Positions 28,253 to 37,117 of a DNA stretch of 60,081 nucleotides are shown here, one piece after another. This DNA comes from Jaenimonas drosophilae (Eukaryota > Euglenozoa > Kinetoplastea > Trypanosomatida > Trypanosomatidae), in contig JASAON010001566.1 of the NCBI GenBank assembly GCA_030849065.1, positions 1-60,081 of the forward strand, read 5' to 3'. Under the pieces are notes generated by a model, which was not told the DNA's origin, did no database searches, and saw only the letters and a program-made list of their open reading frames with translations. Position 1 is the first letter of the stretch. Each line of letters opens with the position of its first letter. The position numbers and the translations under genes were made by a program.

Positions 28253-30211
28253 ATGGCCAAGGAGAAGAAGTCCTTCAAGAAGTTCGCCAAGAAGCACTTG
28301 GCGGGCATCATCGAGACCCGCCGCAAGACGGCCAAATCAAAGAAGGAGAAGATGGAGCGGGTGGAGCGCAAGAAGGTGCGCGAGGCGAAGGATGCCGCCA
28401 AGGAAGAGAAGGAGCACGTGGATCACTTGGAGCGTCTCAAGGATACCGATCCTGATTTCTATTCCTACCTTGAGGAGGAGGATCCCAACCTGCTGCAGTT
28501 TGGCAAGGATGATTTGGATCTCGTGGAGGAGGATGTGGGAAGTGATGCCGAGACGGAGATGGATGAGGACGATCGTGAGGAGGACGAGGACCTACAGGAG
28601 GAAGGTGGCAGCGGGGATGATGAGGAGGTGCAGGGTGAGCTCGGCGAGGAGAAGCGCAACCGCCGCATCACCAATGAGGAGCTGCAGTCTCTACTCTCCA
28701 ACAAGGCCAATCTGGAGCGCTGCATCGATGTGTTCGTGTCTGCCGTGCGTGAGCTCGGCTTCACGCTGAAGGAGAACCCTAAACGCAGCTCCACGCGTAA
28801 GTTCGAGGAGCCATCTCTCGTGAAAACCTCCATTTTGTTGGTGGCACAACATCTTGGCCGCCACGTTTCCAGCCTCATCTCCGGCAAGGGAGCCTTCAAG
28901 TCTCACAAGGTGCGCTATCTCGTGAAGCGCTACCTCGTTGCTCTCACAACCTTGGCGAGCGAGGGCGGCAGCCTCGACGCCACCTTGACAGCAGGTTTGC
29001 TCCAGGCGCTCAATCCTTTTGTGCCACTTCTGCACTACGTGAAGGGCATCACCAAGAGCGTCCTCAAGACGGCGCTGCAGCTATGTACGGCGTCTGAGGA
29101 GGCGGTGCGGATTGCCGCCTACGTTGTGGTGCGCTCCATCGCCACACGTGCAACAGGGACGCGCTCCATGTACCAATCCACGGCCTTCAAGGGCATCTTT
29201 CTGGCGCTCATTCGCACCGCACATCACTACAACCCGCACAACCAAAACATTGTGGCATTCTTGATGAATTGTGTGGTGGATCTCTACGGCACCGATTTGG
29301 AGGCTGCCTACCAACACACCTTCGTCTATCTCCGCCAGCTCGCCCTCTATCTCCGCGCGGCGCTGCAGCAACAAACGCAGAGCAATGTGCGCGCGGTGGT
29401 TAATTGGCAGTACATCAACGCCCTGCGCACGTGGGGCGCGGTAGTCTCGACGTACGCCGAGCCCGCGCAGCTCGGCCCACTCATCCATCCCGTTGTGCAG
29501 ATTTGCACGAGCCTGATGGACCTCTTCAGCTCCCCACGCATGTTTCCGATGCACTTACAAATTATTGAGATTCTCAATCACCTCTCCAGCCGCGCGGATG
29601 GCGTATACATCCCCATCGCCCCGTACCTCCTGCGCATCTTAACCTCCCCGAGCGTGGCACTCTCCCACGCCCCCAACGCCTCCTCCGCCAAAACCAACTC
29701 CAACGATAATGTTGAGCTCCCCTTCACCATTCGTGTGAAGAAGTCTCAGGCACGCAATAGCACCTACCACCGCGCGGTGTGGGCAGAGGCGCTCTATCTC
29801 CTCACGGAACACATGGCAACACACTGCCACACCATTGGCTTCCCCGAGGCATTCTGGGCGGTGGAGAGTACGCTGAAGAAGCTCAAGGGGGATGTGAAGG
29901 TGCCGAAGATTCATGGCACCGTCACCGCCATCCTGCGCAACATGGAGCTCACAACCAAGGCGATTGTGGCGAAGCGCGATGCCGCCAACTTTGGCCCCGC
30001 AGACCTCGCCGCCGTCAAGGCTTTCGAGGATGATCGCAAACGTGTTGGATGTGCCTTGAAGCAGCTCCAACAAACACTGCGCCAACAACGTGTGGAGGTG
30101 TTTGCACAGAAACAGCGCAGCCTAAACACAGACCGTGTGACGCTGGAGTCTGTTTCACGGGCCAGGGGCAGGGGGAAGCCAGCCGGAGGCAAGCGTGCAC
30201 GTGAGGAGTGA
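28253..30211 (+). CDS. NOC2: nucleolar complex protein 2 (Noc2)
   Basis: A 652-residue homologue of Noc2, which pairs with Noc1 or Noc3 in the nucleolus and nucleoplasm to mature and export pre-60S ribosomal particles. The N terminus is strongly basic (KEKKSFKKFAKKHL and a Lys/Glu-rich helix). It is followed by the characteristic DPDFYSYLEEEDPNLLQF segment, an acidic stretch (about residues 90-130), and then the large helical HEAT-like Noc2 domain (about 150-600). The C terminus is basic (RGRGKPAGGKRAREE). The ATG at 28253 was chosen because the 22 upstream in-frame codons start from a TTG and lie before an AG at 28246-28247. The length is close to yeast Noc2 (~710 aa). Confidence 0.92.
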   Translation: MAKEKKSFKKFAKKHLAGIIETRRKTAKSKKEKMERVERKKVREAKDAAKEEKEHVDHLERLKDTDPDFYSYLEEEDPNLLQFGKDDLDLVEEDVGSDAETEMDEDDREEDEDLQEEGGSGDDEEVQGELGEEKRNRRITNEELQSLLSNKANLERCIDVFVSAVRELGFTLKENPKRSSTRKFEEPSLVKTSILLVAQHLGRHVSSLISGKGAFKSHKVRYLVKRYLVALTTLASEGGSLDATLTAGLLQALNPFVPLLHYVKGITKSVLKTALQLCTASEEAVRIAAYVVVRSIATRATGTRSMYQSTAFKGIFLALIRTAHHYNPHNQNIVAFLMNCVVDLYGTDLEAAYQHTFVYLRQLALYLRAALQQQTQSNVRAVVNWQYINALRTWGAVVSTYAEPAQLGPLIHPVVQICTSLMDLFSSPRMFPMHLQIIEILNHLSSRADGVYIPIAPYLLRILTSPSVALSHAPNASSAKTNSNDNVELPFTIRVKKSQARNSTYHRAVWAEALYLLTEHMATHCHTIGFPEAFWAVESTLKKLKGDVKVPKIHGTVTAILRNMELTTKAIVAKRDAANFGPADLAAVKAFEDDRKRVGCALKQLQQTLRQQRVEVFAQKQRSLNTDRVTLESVSRARGRGKPAGGKRAREE

Positions 30212-30592
30212 GCGCACACACACACACACACACACGTGTGTGGGAGTGTTGTGGCACACTTCATAAGTTTTCTATAATACACCACCAACTAAGACAACCA
30301 CAATTTGCGTGGCTTCGACACGTCTAAACACACAACAACAACAACAACATGAGATGAAGTCGTGGGCTGTTGTGATGTGGGTGGGGGGGGATAGCTCTCA
30401 CTTCATTGTGCTTCCTACGCACAACACCACATGCATGTGATACGTTCTTCACGTTGTTCTTCTCTCCCATCATCTTCCATCACCATCCTCAACAGTACTT
30501 AGATCAGTTCCCACACTAAATCGCAGCAAGCGAGCCATCTTAGCACGCCCACCTACACCTACACATACACATACAACACGCACCGTGCAACG
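30212..30592. other. intergenic region
   Basis: Contains (CA)n just after the NOC2 stop (30213-30233), (AAC)n near 30332-30350 and the CT-rich acceptor tract for the next gene. No gene is seen. Confidence 0.6.
30456..30495 (+). promoter_or_regulatory. putative trans-splice acceptor for GOT1
   Basis: A CT-rich stretch ends in AG at 30494-30495, giving a leader of about 97 nt. Confidence 0.45.
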
Positions 30593-31021
30593 ATGGATTC
30601 CTTGTATAACTGGAATGATGCCACCAAGATTGGCGTGACCCTCACCGTGCTCGGCGTCTTCTTCTCCATTCTCGGCGTTTTTATGTTGTTGGATAGTGTG
30701 CTACTCACGATGGGCAACTTCCTCTTCGTGAGTGGTGTTGCACTCGTGATGGGGCCAACACGGTGCCGGCAGTTTTTTCTAGCCCGCCCCCGACCAACGG
30801 CCTGCTTCTTCGTTGGCATCGTGCTCGTCATGTTTGGTTGGTGTTTCATTGGCATCATGGTGCAAGGCTTTGGCGGCTTGAATCTCTTCGGCAATTTCTT
30901 CCCCGTCATTGCACGTGTGCTGGAGTCCATGCCCGTCATTGGGCCCATTCTTCTCTCAGCACCGGTGCAGCGCGGGCTCTCGTACATTGGCGCAGGCAAC
31001 GTTCGCAATCGGAATGTCTGA
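30593..31021 (+). CDS. GOT1: Got1-like vesicle transport membrane protein
   Basis: A 142-residue protein with four closely spaced hydrophobic helices (about residues 11-33, 38-57, 67-90 and 94-112) and short polar loops, the layout of the Got1/Sft2 family. These small tetraspanning proteins help vesicles fuse at the Golgi or take part in COPII coat dynamics. Supporting family features are the early KIGVTLTVLGVFFSILG helix, GNFLFVSGVALVMGP ending helix 2, and the FVGIVLVMFGWCFIGIMVQGFGGLNLFGNFFP block. The C terminus is short and cytosolic. The length is typical of Got1 (~138 aa). Confidence 0.9.
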   Translation: MDSLYNWNDATKIGVTLTVLGVFFSILGVFMLLDSVLLTMGNFLFVSGVALVMGPTRCRQFFLARPRPTACFFVGIVLVMFGWCFIGIMVQGFGGLNLFGNFFPVIARVLESMPVIGPILLSAPVQRGLSYIGAGNVRNRNV

Positions 31022-31399
31022 GAGAGAAGAAGCGTGGCCGTGTGGCCGCTGTGTTGTGTTGTGTTGTGTTGTGCGTTTGTGTGTTTGTGCGTGTGTTGCT
31101 GCACGTTTTTTTTGGATGGCGGCAGTTTCACACACACACTAGTGGTGGAGGCTGTGCGGGGCTACGGCTCACGCACACACCAACATACTCTTGCATCCCA
31201 TTCCTTTTGTTGCTGAAGTGCATTGTTGCTTGCTGGATGAATGTAGGTTTTATCTTGTACATGTGCGTTGATGATATACGTCTTCTTCTTCTTCTTCTTC
31301 TTCTCACGACAGCGTGCAGCCTTCTTCTACACGCACACATCACCATAACCCAACAGGTACTCATAGATCTCCCCACACCACCACAGAACCACCAACGTG
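31022..31399. other. intergenic region
   Basis: Contains (GTGTT)n near 31047-31072 and a pure (TTC)n tract near 31279-31302 that forms the pyrimidine run of the next acceptor. No gene is seen. Confidence 0.6.
31281..31312 (+). promoter_or_regulatory. putative trans-splice acceptor
   Basis: A (TTC)n tract ends in AG at 31311-31312, upstream of the ATG at 31400. Confidence 0.55.
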
Positions 31400-32077
31400 A
31401 TGGAGGTATCTATCCGAGGCAAGCAGGTGCTCCTTACCACACACAAGACGTACAAGGATGTTGGCAAGGGAGATGGCCTGCGCTCCGTGGCTGAGTACCC
31501 TCCTTTCCTCGCCTACGTAGCACAGTGCGAAGCCACTGGCCCTACTCCGCGCGCCATCACAATCCGCAACATCTTCCGCATGGCCCATCGTGTGGTTGGC
31601 GTGCTCGCCGATGTGGAGTACGTGGATGAAAGCGGTTCCGTGCATGTGGTGCAGAGCATCACCCTCACCGACCATCGTCCTGCCGCCCTGCTGCCCATTT
31701 TGGAGGTGGAGGGAGAGCGCTCCGCCCTTCTCATGCTGCAGCGTGAGATGGGCGTTGGCATGGCACCCGTGAGGGAGGCCGTATCGGGGATTGAAGGCCC
31801 CGATGGCCAATTCATCGCCAACGATGCGCACATGGAATGGATGACATCGATGGGCATCTCCGCCGCCGATGCCACACTCATTGCCGATCGCACGTTCACC
31901 ATTGGCAACGAAGGCACTCCCGGCCAGCGCTTGTACTCGTCCACCACATCACTGACGGCAGAGAAGATGGCACAACTCCGTGGCACAAGTGGAGTAGCTG
32001 TGGTGCCACTCCAGGAGGCGGTGTCTCTGATGGATGCACGTGCCGCCCTTGCTGCATCACTCATCCTGGTGAAGTAG
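31400..32077 (+). CDS. Nudix-fold-like protein with broken Nudix box
   Basis: A 225-residue protein counted from the ATG at 31400 (the open frame starts one GTG codon earlier). The central part resembles an ADP-sugar-type Nudix domain. A strand-rich segment (FRMAHRVVGVLADVEYVDESGSVHVVQSITLTDHRPAALLPIL) is followed by ALLMLQREMGVGMAPVREAVSGIEGPDGQFI, which corresponds in position to the substrate loop and the PAG-type turn. Next comes ANDAHMEWMTSMGIS where Nudix enzymes carry the catalytic REXXEEXG helix. Here only the helix and final Gly remain; the metal-binding glutamates are missing. If the fold assignment is right, the protein is probably non-catalytic. Kinetoplastids do use Nudix-like proteins as mitochondrial RNA-binding factors, but no presequence is visible here. 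The assignment rests on pattern only, and an unrelated alpha/beta protein is possible. Confidence 0.6.
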   Translation: MEVSIRGKQVLLTTHKTYKDVGKGDGLRSVAEYPPFLAYVAQCEATGPTPRAITIRNIFRMAHRVVGVLADVEYVDESGSVHVVQSITLTDHRPAALLPILEVEGERSALLMLQREMGVGMAPVREAVSGIEGPDGQFIANDAHMEWMTSMGISAADATLIADRTFTIGNEGTPGQRLYSSTTSLTAEKMAQLRGTSGVAVVPLQEAVSLMDARAALAASLILVK

Positions 32078-32814
32078 GCATCACGTTAGAGATGGCTCCC
32101 ATGTAGATAGCCACACAGGGGAGATTTTCATGGCTCCAAACAGGTTTTTGTTTGTCTGAGTGTGAATGAGCAACAACAGCGTGCTCATGTGAGTGGATGT
32201 ACTCACGTCATTTGAACCTCCATCATGACTTCTTCCTTCTTCTTGACCATCTTCATCATCATCATGTTGTTGTTGTTGTTTTTGGGCACGTAGTCACACA
32301 GTTTTTGTACTCACTGTGCTCGCTTAGTTCGCTTCATCTTTTCCCCTCATACTTGTGAGGGCAGTGTGAAGGCTGCTCGTTGCGAGACCAAAAGGTGGCT
32401 CATCAAGACACACAAACCATTAATACGCAAGTGAGTGATATTCACCACAACATATTTTACGATTGGTAGCTGATTGGGACTACACCATCAATATCATCAT
32501 CATCATCATCATCATCATCATCGCAAGGACAACTTCAGCACTGGAACGTGCGTGGTGTACCACACATTTCTCTGGGATAATAGGATTGCGTGCATGTGTA
32601 GCTTGGCACATCAGGCCTATCACTGACAACAAGACCAAATTCAGTGATTCACTCAATCACCTTTTTCCAGACTTCGTTGTTGTGGCTTAATATTTTCTTC
32701 TTCACGTGATTGAATACGCACGGCATTGCTTCTGTGCTTCTGTGGCACACAACACACACACACACACACACTTTCACTAAACGTAAATACAGATCATTGT
32801 ATCCGTGTACCACG
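32078..32814. other. intergenic region
   Basis: Contains (ATC)n near 32249-32264, (TTG)n 32265-32279, a longer (ATC)n at about 32489-32522 and (CA)n 32750-32770. No gene is seen. An upstream in-frame ATG at 32710 is ignored because it reads through the CA repeat. Confidence 0.6.
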
Positions 32815-34422
32815 ATGACCGCACCTCATCCGCCATCCTCAACCGAGCCTGGCCTTGCATCTGTGGACGTTGAATCTCCCACGCTGCCCCACCGCCCCGC
32901 CCCGCACGATGAGCCGCTCGAGTGGCAAACCATGTTGCGCCAAGTGATGCGCATTCTCATCCCCACCGACATCAGCTGCTTCCTGTGGATGTCTAGCCAA
33001 ACCATCACCCTCTCTTTTGTTGGCCACAACCTTGGCCAGATGGGCGTGGCGCAGTACAGCGCCGCCATCATCCTCTTCAACATGACGGGCTTCTCCATCA
33101 TTCAGGGCTTTGGCGCCGCCATTGATACGCTCGCCTCACAGGCCTACGGACGTGATCGCCACTCGCCACAAATCGGCGAGACGTTGCAGATTGCCCTCGC
33201 CCTGAACCTCTCCCTCGGCGCGTTGATGAGCTTCTTCTTCTTTCACAGCTCCGCCCTCGCCTTCTGGGTCTTTGGGGATGAAGTTGGCCCCGGCGTGGCC
33301 ACCTTCCTCCGCTACAGCCCACCTTACCTCTTCGCGCTCATTGTCAGCGGCATCATGAGCAAAATCATGTACGCACAGAAGCTGCCCGAGGTGGTGGCGG
33401 CGGCCAACTTCGCCGCCGCTCTCACCTCGCCCATCGCGGGGTATTATCTCACCCCACTTGGTATTCATGGCGCCGCGCTGAGCCTCTTCATCACCGCCTT
33501 GTTGTGCAGCATCACCCATGTGGCGTGTGCCATCTTCCATCCAAAAGCGGCACTGCAATATGCGCAGTGGCCCTCGCCATGTTTGCGTGATGTGGCGGCG
33601 TGGAAGTGTTTTATGCGCATTGGCTTCCCGTCGGTCCTCTCCACGTGCGCGGAGTGGTGGGCCTTTGAGATACAAGCCATTCTGGCAGCAAGCATCTCCC
33701 CACTTGCCCTCGCCATCCACGGTGTTGGCATGAATCTGGTGTCTCTCCTCTTCTCCATCGCGCTGGGCATCTGCGTGGCGGCGAGCGTCATCACGGGCCA
33801 CGCCCTTGGTGCTGGACGACCACGTCAGGCCGAGCAAATCGCGCACTTCATTTTATACTGTGATGTGGCGATTGAGGGTGTGGCATCTCTCCTGATGATC
33901 ATCTTTGGCCAGAACATTGCACGCTTCTACAGCAGCGAGGAGGAAGTGGTGCATGGGGTGGAGAAGCTGATGCCCTTCATCATCGCCTGCCACTTTGGTG
34001 ATTCGGTGCAGTTTTGCTTGCAGGGCATCTATCGTGGGGCAGGGAAGCAGAAGCTGGCGGGTGTGGCGGTGTTGGCCACCTTGTGGGGTGTTGGGGTGCC
34101 CTTCTCCGCCTTCTTCGTTCTTGTAATGCACACGGGTGTGGCGGGATGTATTAGCGGCCTCCTTGTGGGTTTTGTGCTCGAGATACCTCTCTTGTATATG
34201 TGGATGCTGAAGTTTGATTGGCCGAGATTGGCGGAGAAGGCGCAACGCGGCGTGCGCGACGACGACGGTGCTGGTGCGATGGATGTGGTGGTGGAGGATC
34301 CGGGAAGCCCCGCCACACCACATGATGGTACCCAATCACCGCAGAAGGATTGGGATGCAGTCGTAACATCGCGGGTATCGGTGGAAAATGCGGAGGAAGA
34401 GGGCCGGTCAGGAGCGGAGTAG
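32815..34422 (+). CDS. MATE family multidrug/toxic compound extrusion transporter
   Basis: A 535-residue protein with about 12 membrane helices in two related halves, the MATE layout. These transporters export organic cations or drugs in exchange for H+ or Na+. Family-typical features are the first-half SFVGHNLGQMGVAQYSAA segment, then GFGAAIDTLASQAYGRD (MATE consensus: A.ETL.GQA.GA) and the FLRYSPPYLFALIVSG helix. In the second half are LLFSIALGICVAASVITGHALGAGRPRQAEQIAH and the IYRGAGKQKLAGVAVLATLWGVGVPFSAFF region. Both tails are predicted cytosolic; the C-terminal ~65 residues are polar with Asp, Pro and Ser. The start at 32815 was chosen because the 35 upstream in-frame codons read through a CA repeat and lie before the likely acceptor AG at 32791-32792. 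Substrate cannot be told. Confidence 0.93.
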   Translation: MTAPHPPSSTEPGLASVDVESPTLPHRPAPHDEPLEWQTMLRQVMRILIPTDISCFLWMSSQTITLSFVGHNLGQMGVAQYSAAIILFNMTGFSIIQGFGAAIDTLASQAYGRDRHSPQIGETLQIALALNLSLGALMSFFFFHSSALAFWVFGDEVGPGVATFLRYSPPYLFALIVSGIMSKIMYAQKLPEVVAAANFAAALTSPIAGYYLTPLGIHGAALSLFITALLCSITHVACAIFHPKAALQYAQWPSPCLRDVAAWKCFMRIGFPSVLSTCAEWWAFEIQAILAASISPLALAIHGVGMNLVSLLFSIALGICVAASVITGHALGAGRPRQAEQIAHFILYCDVAIEGVASLLMIIFGQNIARFYSSEEEVVHGVEKLMPFIIACHFGDSVQFCLQGIYRGAGKQKLAGVAVLATLWGVGVPFSAFFVLVMHTGVAGCISGLLVGFVLEIPLLYMWMLKFDWPRLAEKAQRGVRDDDGAGAMDVVVEDPGSPATPHDGTQSPQKDWDAVVTSRVSVENAEEEGRSGAE

Positions 34423-34439
34423 CTGCCGCGCACACTCCG

Positions 34440-34478
34440 ATCACCATCACCATCACCATCACCATCACCATCACCATC
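34440..34478. repeat. (CACCAT)n hexanucleotide repeat
   Basis: About six uninterrupted hexamers immediately downstream of the MATE transporter gene. Confidence 0.95.
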
Positions 34479-34683
34479 AGCACTTCCTCATCTTCCTCCC
34501 ACGTTAATCCCCTTTCTTGTTGTTGTTTGGACTTGAATAGTCTCGATGACCCACCTCAGGTGTTGCTGAAGGCGTACACGCAACACAACACACCTCCGTA
34601 GGTACACGTCTTCGTGCGAACCACATGCCATCATTATCATCATCTTCATGACCTTCACCTTCACCTCCACATGAATTGTGTTC

Positions 34684-34724
34684 GTCTTCCTCCTCTCTTC
34701 CCACACACACACATCTTCTTGTAG
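34684..34724 (+). promoter_or_regulatory. putative trans-splice acceptor
   Basis: A CT-rich tract ends in AG at 34723-34724, upstream of the ATG at 34814. Confidence 0.5.
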
Positions 34725-34813
34725 TATAGAGAAGAGTCTGCCCGCCATTGTGTGGGTACAACGTACGTTGGTTCTAAACCCCACCCTAGAAACGCGTGGC
34801 ACCAATCATCAAG

Positions 34814-35593
34814 ATGGAGGGCCTACCCATCATGACGGATGTGATTGATACGGGCGATATGCCACCGTCCGTGCTCACGAGTGAGGTATACAACGAGGCG
34901 GAGAACATCTTCAACATGTTGCAGAACAAGGAAAAGCTCGTCTCATTCCTCGATTGCACAACCTTGTTGCGTGGCATGGGCATGAATCCCACGCTGGAGG
35001 ATATGGATAAGATGAAGGCGCGCATGGCGGAGCCGGTCTTTCGCCTGGAGCAGTGGCGCCGCGCGGAGGAGCTCCGCCGGGAGAAGGAGCGCCGAAAGGA
35101 GGAGATGCGTGAGATGAAGAACAAGGGCCGCTCCGCCAGCAAGCGCAAGGATAAGAAGAAGGAGGCAGAGAAGAAGGAGGATGAGAAGCCGGAGAAGATC
35201 ATCCCCGTCGAGGAGATTAAGAACATTGATTGGAACATCTTCATCACCTGCGCCGAGGAGATTTATCGCGACTCCGCACGTGAAGAGAAGGAGATTGTGC
35301 AGGCCCTAAAAGCCTTTCAGGTGCGCGATAAGCCCGTCATCAACATGGATAAGCTCGTGGAGATCGTCACCGCCTACGGTGATAATGTTTTTTCCCCCGC
35401 GGAAGTGAAGATGCTGCGTGCTTCATTGCCAGAGAGCTGCACGTTTGCAGAATTAGCGGCGCGCATTCAAGGCACCTACGTACCACCAACGCAGGAGGAG
35501 CTTGATCGCGCGATGCAGGAGGAGATTGAGGCACGCAAGAAGAAGGAGGAGGCCGCCAAGGCCGCCGCCGATGACCCGCTGGCTGGTTTGTGA
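34814..35593 (+). CDS. EF-hand-like axonemal protein, possibly DRC8 (EFCAB2)
   Basis: A 259-residue protein counted from the ATG at 34814; the open frame starts six codons earlier at a GTG. It has calmodulin-type helix pairs in two halves: about residues 25-75 (AENIFNMLQNKEKLVSFLDCTTLLRGMGMNPTLEDMDKMKARM) and about 150-228 (ITCAEEIYRDSAREEKEIVQALKAFQVRDKPVINMDKLVEIVTAYGDNVFSPAEVKMLRASLP, then FAELAARI). A highly charged Lys/Glu/Arg helix (about 80-135) separates them, and a Glu/Lys-rich tail ends the protein. The order of landmarks in the second half parallels DRC8/EFCAB2 of the nexin-dynein regulatory complex. The calcium loops lack canonical acidic ligands, so it is probably a structural EF-hand protein. 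The DRC8 match comes from remembered family features; another calmodulin-like axonemal protein is possible. Confidence 0.6.
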   Translation: MEGLPIMTDVIDTGDMPPSVLTSEVYNEAENIFNMLQNKEKLVSFLDCTTLLRGMGMNPTLEDMDKMKARMAEPVFRLEQWRRAEELRREKERRKEEMREMKNKGRSASKRKDKKKEAEKKEDEKPEKIIPVEEIKNIDWNIFITCAEEIYRDSAREEKEIVQALKAFQVRDKPVINMDKLVEIVTAYGDNVFSPAEVKMLRASLPESCTFAELAARIQGTYVPPTQEELDRAMQEEIEARKKKEEAAKAAADDPLAGL

Positions 35594-35696
35594 TCGGCAC
35601 CAGTGATGATGTATAAGTTGTTGTTGTGTGGCGACGACGTTCTTTGCTCGTCTCATGTGTGTTGTTGTGTTGCGTTTTAGATGTACGTCATCATCA

Positions 35697-35734
35697 TTCT
35701 TCTTCTCCACCCTTTTTTTTTTTCATCATTATAG
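35697..35734 (+). promoter_or_regulatory. strong putative trans-splice acceptor
   Basis: A very T/C-rich tract (including ten T in a row) ends in AG at 35733-35734, 69 bases before the ATG at 35803. It is among the strongest acceptors in the window and excludes the upstream in-frame start at 35626. Confidence 0.7.
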
Positions 35735-35802
35735 ATCGTGCACTCTCCACTCCATCTCCATCTACCAAAACACCACCCCACCACACCTCATCCCCCGCAA
35801 TC

Positions 35803-36159
35803 ATGTCTGAGATGAACCTGATCGTCAACGTCACCTGCAACCCACCCGTGGTGTCCGTCTTTGGCCCCATCAAGGAGAGCACCATTGATCACCTCAACGA
35901 GGTCCTGCCAAACTCCTGCTCCACCACCAACACCGGCAAGGTTCCCTTCGCCTTCGTGCGCAAGGAGGAGCCCCCGCACTGGTACGGCGAGCTCAGCACG
36001 CAGTTTGCCAGCGAGGACATTGGCACCACGCAGCTCTTCGTCGCTCTGCTCGATGCCCTCGAGGAGGAGGGCAGCTGGAAGCTCCGCGGCAGCACCACCA
36101 TGGCCCACGATAAGGACAAGTGCACGTACAAGTTCTTCTTCGTCCGTGGCGCTCACTAA
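35803..36159 (+). CDS. small conserved-looking protein, strongly codon-biased, function unknown
   Basis: A 118-residue soluble protein I do not recognise. It appears alpha/beta: NLIVNVTCNPPVVSVFGPI, a helix STIDHLNEVLPNS, strand KVPFAFVRKE, HWYGELSTQF, a helix TTQLFVALLDALEEEG, then SWKLRGSTTM and a final strand TYKFFFVRGAH. There is no signal peptide or membrane helix. Codon choice is strikingly uniform toward C- or G-ending codons (AAC, ACC, GTC, CTC, AAG, GAG) with no microsatellite-type runs. In kinetoplastids that usually marks an abundantly expressed protein, and the strong acceptor upstream agrees. The frame, leader and codon bias make it a real gene; the function is open. Confidence 0.8.
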   Translation: MSEMNLIVNVTCNPPVVSVFGPIKESTIDHLNEVLPNSCSTTNTGKVPFAFVRKEEPPHWYGELSTQFASEDIGTTQLFVALLDALEEEGSWKLRGSTTMAHDKDKCTYKFFFVRGAH

Positions 36160-37117
36160 ATCGCGTGAGACCTCTCGTCGATGTGGATGATGACGGCGGT
36201 TGGAGGCATACGCAACGGCATGGAGAGTAGTGTGTGTGGCGGAGGGTGGGGGCTGAGGCGAGCTCACACCTCCCCCGGCGGGAGATGAGCTCATTCTAAG
36301 CACACCTCCTCCATCACGCACTCATTTTCACGCTCTCTGTTGCCAATCATGGTTGCGTGTGCCTCTGACGCGTCATTATCTACGCTCCATTATTTTTCAT
36401 TTCATGTATGAAGGCCAAAAAAAAATCAGCACACCTCCGCACGGCCCATGCAGCAACAGCGCAACGGGGGGTTAGAGCGATGGGCGAGTGGTGCCGCACT
36501 GACGCACGTACCACCACATAATGCGCTACTAAACGACGGAAGCAGATCCCACTGAGGGATGAGCATATGCTCCTCTTTTCTTGGGGGGTATGTGTGCGGG
36601 ATTCTGTGCGAAGGAAAGATGCAAAACACATTGTGTGCGTTGGCAAACGTTGCCACGTCGGCCATGATCAACGACTTCAACCAACGCCCATTGCGCATGT
36701 ACATACCGACTGGCGCAGGGATGAAAACAGAAAAAAAAACCGAGGAAGACCAAGTCGCGCACCACCATCATCACCAACAACAACAACAACATGGGTTGGG
36801 CATGAGAATGAAGAGTAGATGGCTACTCCCGGTGTTGTTGTTGTTGTTGTGATGATGATTGTTGTTGTTGTTGTTGCGTGCATGCGACTGAGTGATTCTT
36901 TTGGTAGCTGAAACACCTCTTCTCTTTGCGTGGGCAAGAGTGGTACGTCTTACCCTCAGCGTGTATGTGTGCTGCACAAACTTCATTCGTCATGCATGAA
37001 GATCTTCTTCTTCTTCCTCCTTCTCCCTTCTTGGTAGCTCGTAGCTCATCAACAATTGCGTGGTGGTGCGGATGCAGTGGTGCAGCTGATTGATGCCCTG
37101 CCATCCATCATCTCTTC
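36160..37117. other. ~950-bp intergenic region
   Basis: Contains (CAA)n near 36776-36789, (TTG)n near 36832-36850 and 36860-36877, and CT-rich sequence from 37003. Open frames here are short and without domains. No gene is seen. Confidence 0.6.
37003..37037 (+). promoter_or_regulatory. putative trans-splice acceptor for the TPR-J protein
   Basis: A (TTC)n and CT-rich tract ends in AG at 37036-37037, 80 bases before the ATG at 37118. Confidence 0.55.

Larger units (their letters stand above)
34423..34813. other. intergenic region with a (CACCAT)n hexamer run
   Basis: A (CACCAT)n run covers about 34440-34478. Then come CT-rich sequence and an (ATCTTC/ACCTTC)n stretch, ending in the acceptor below. 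No gene is seen. Confidence 0.65.
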
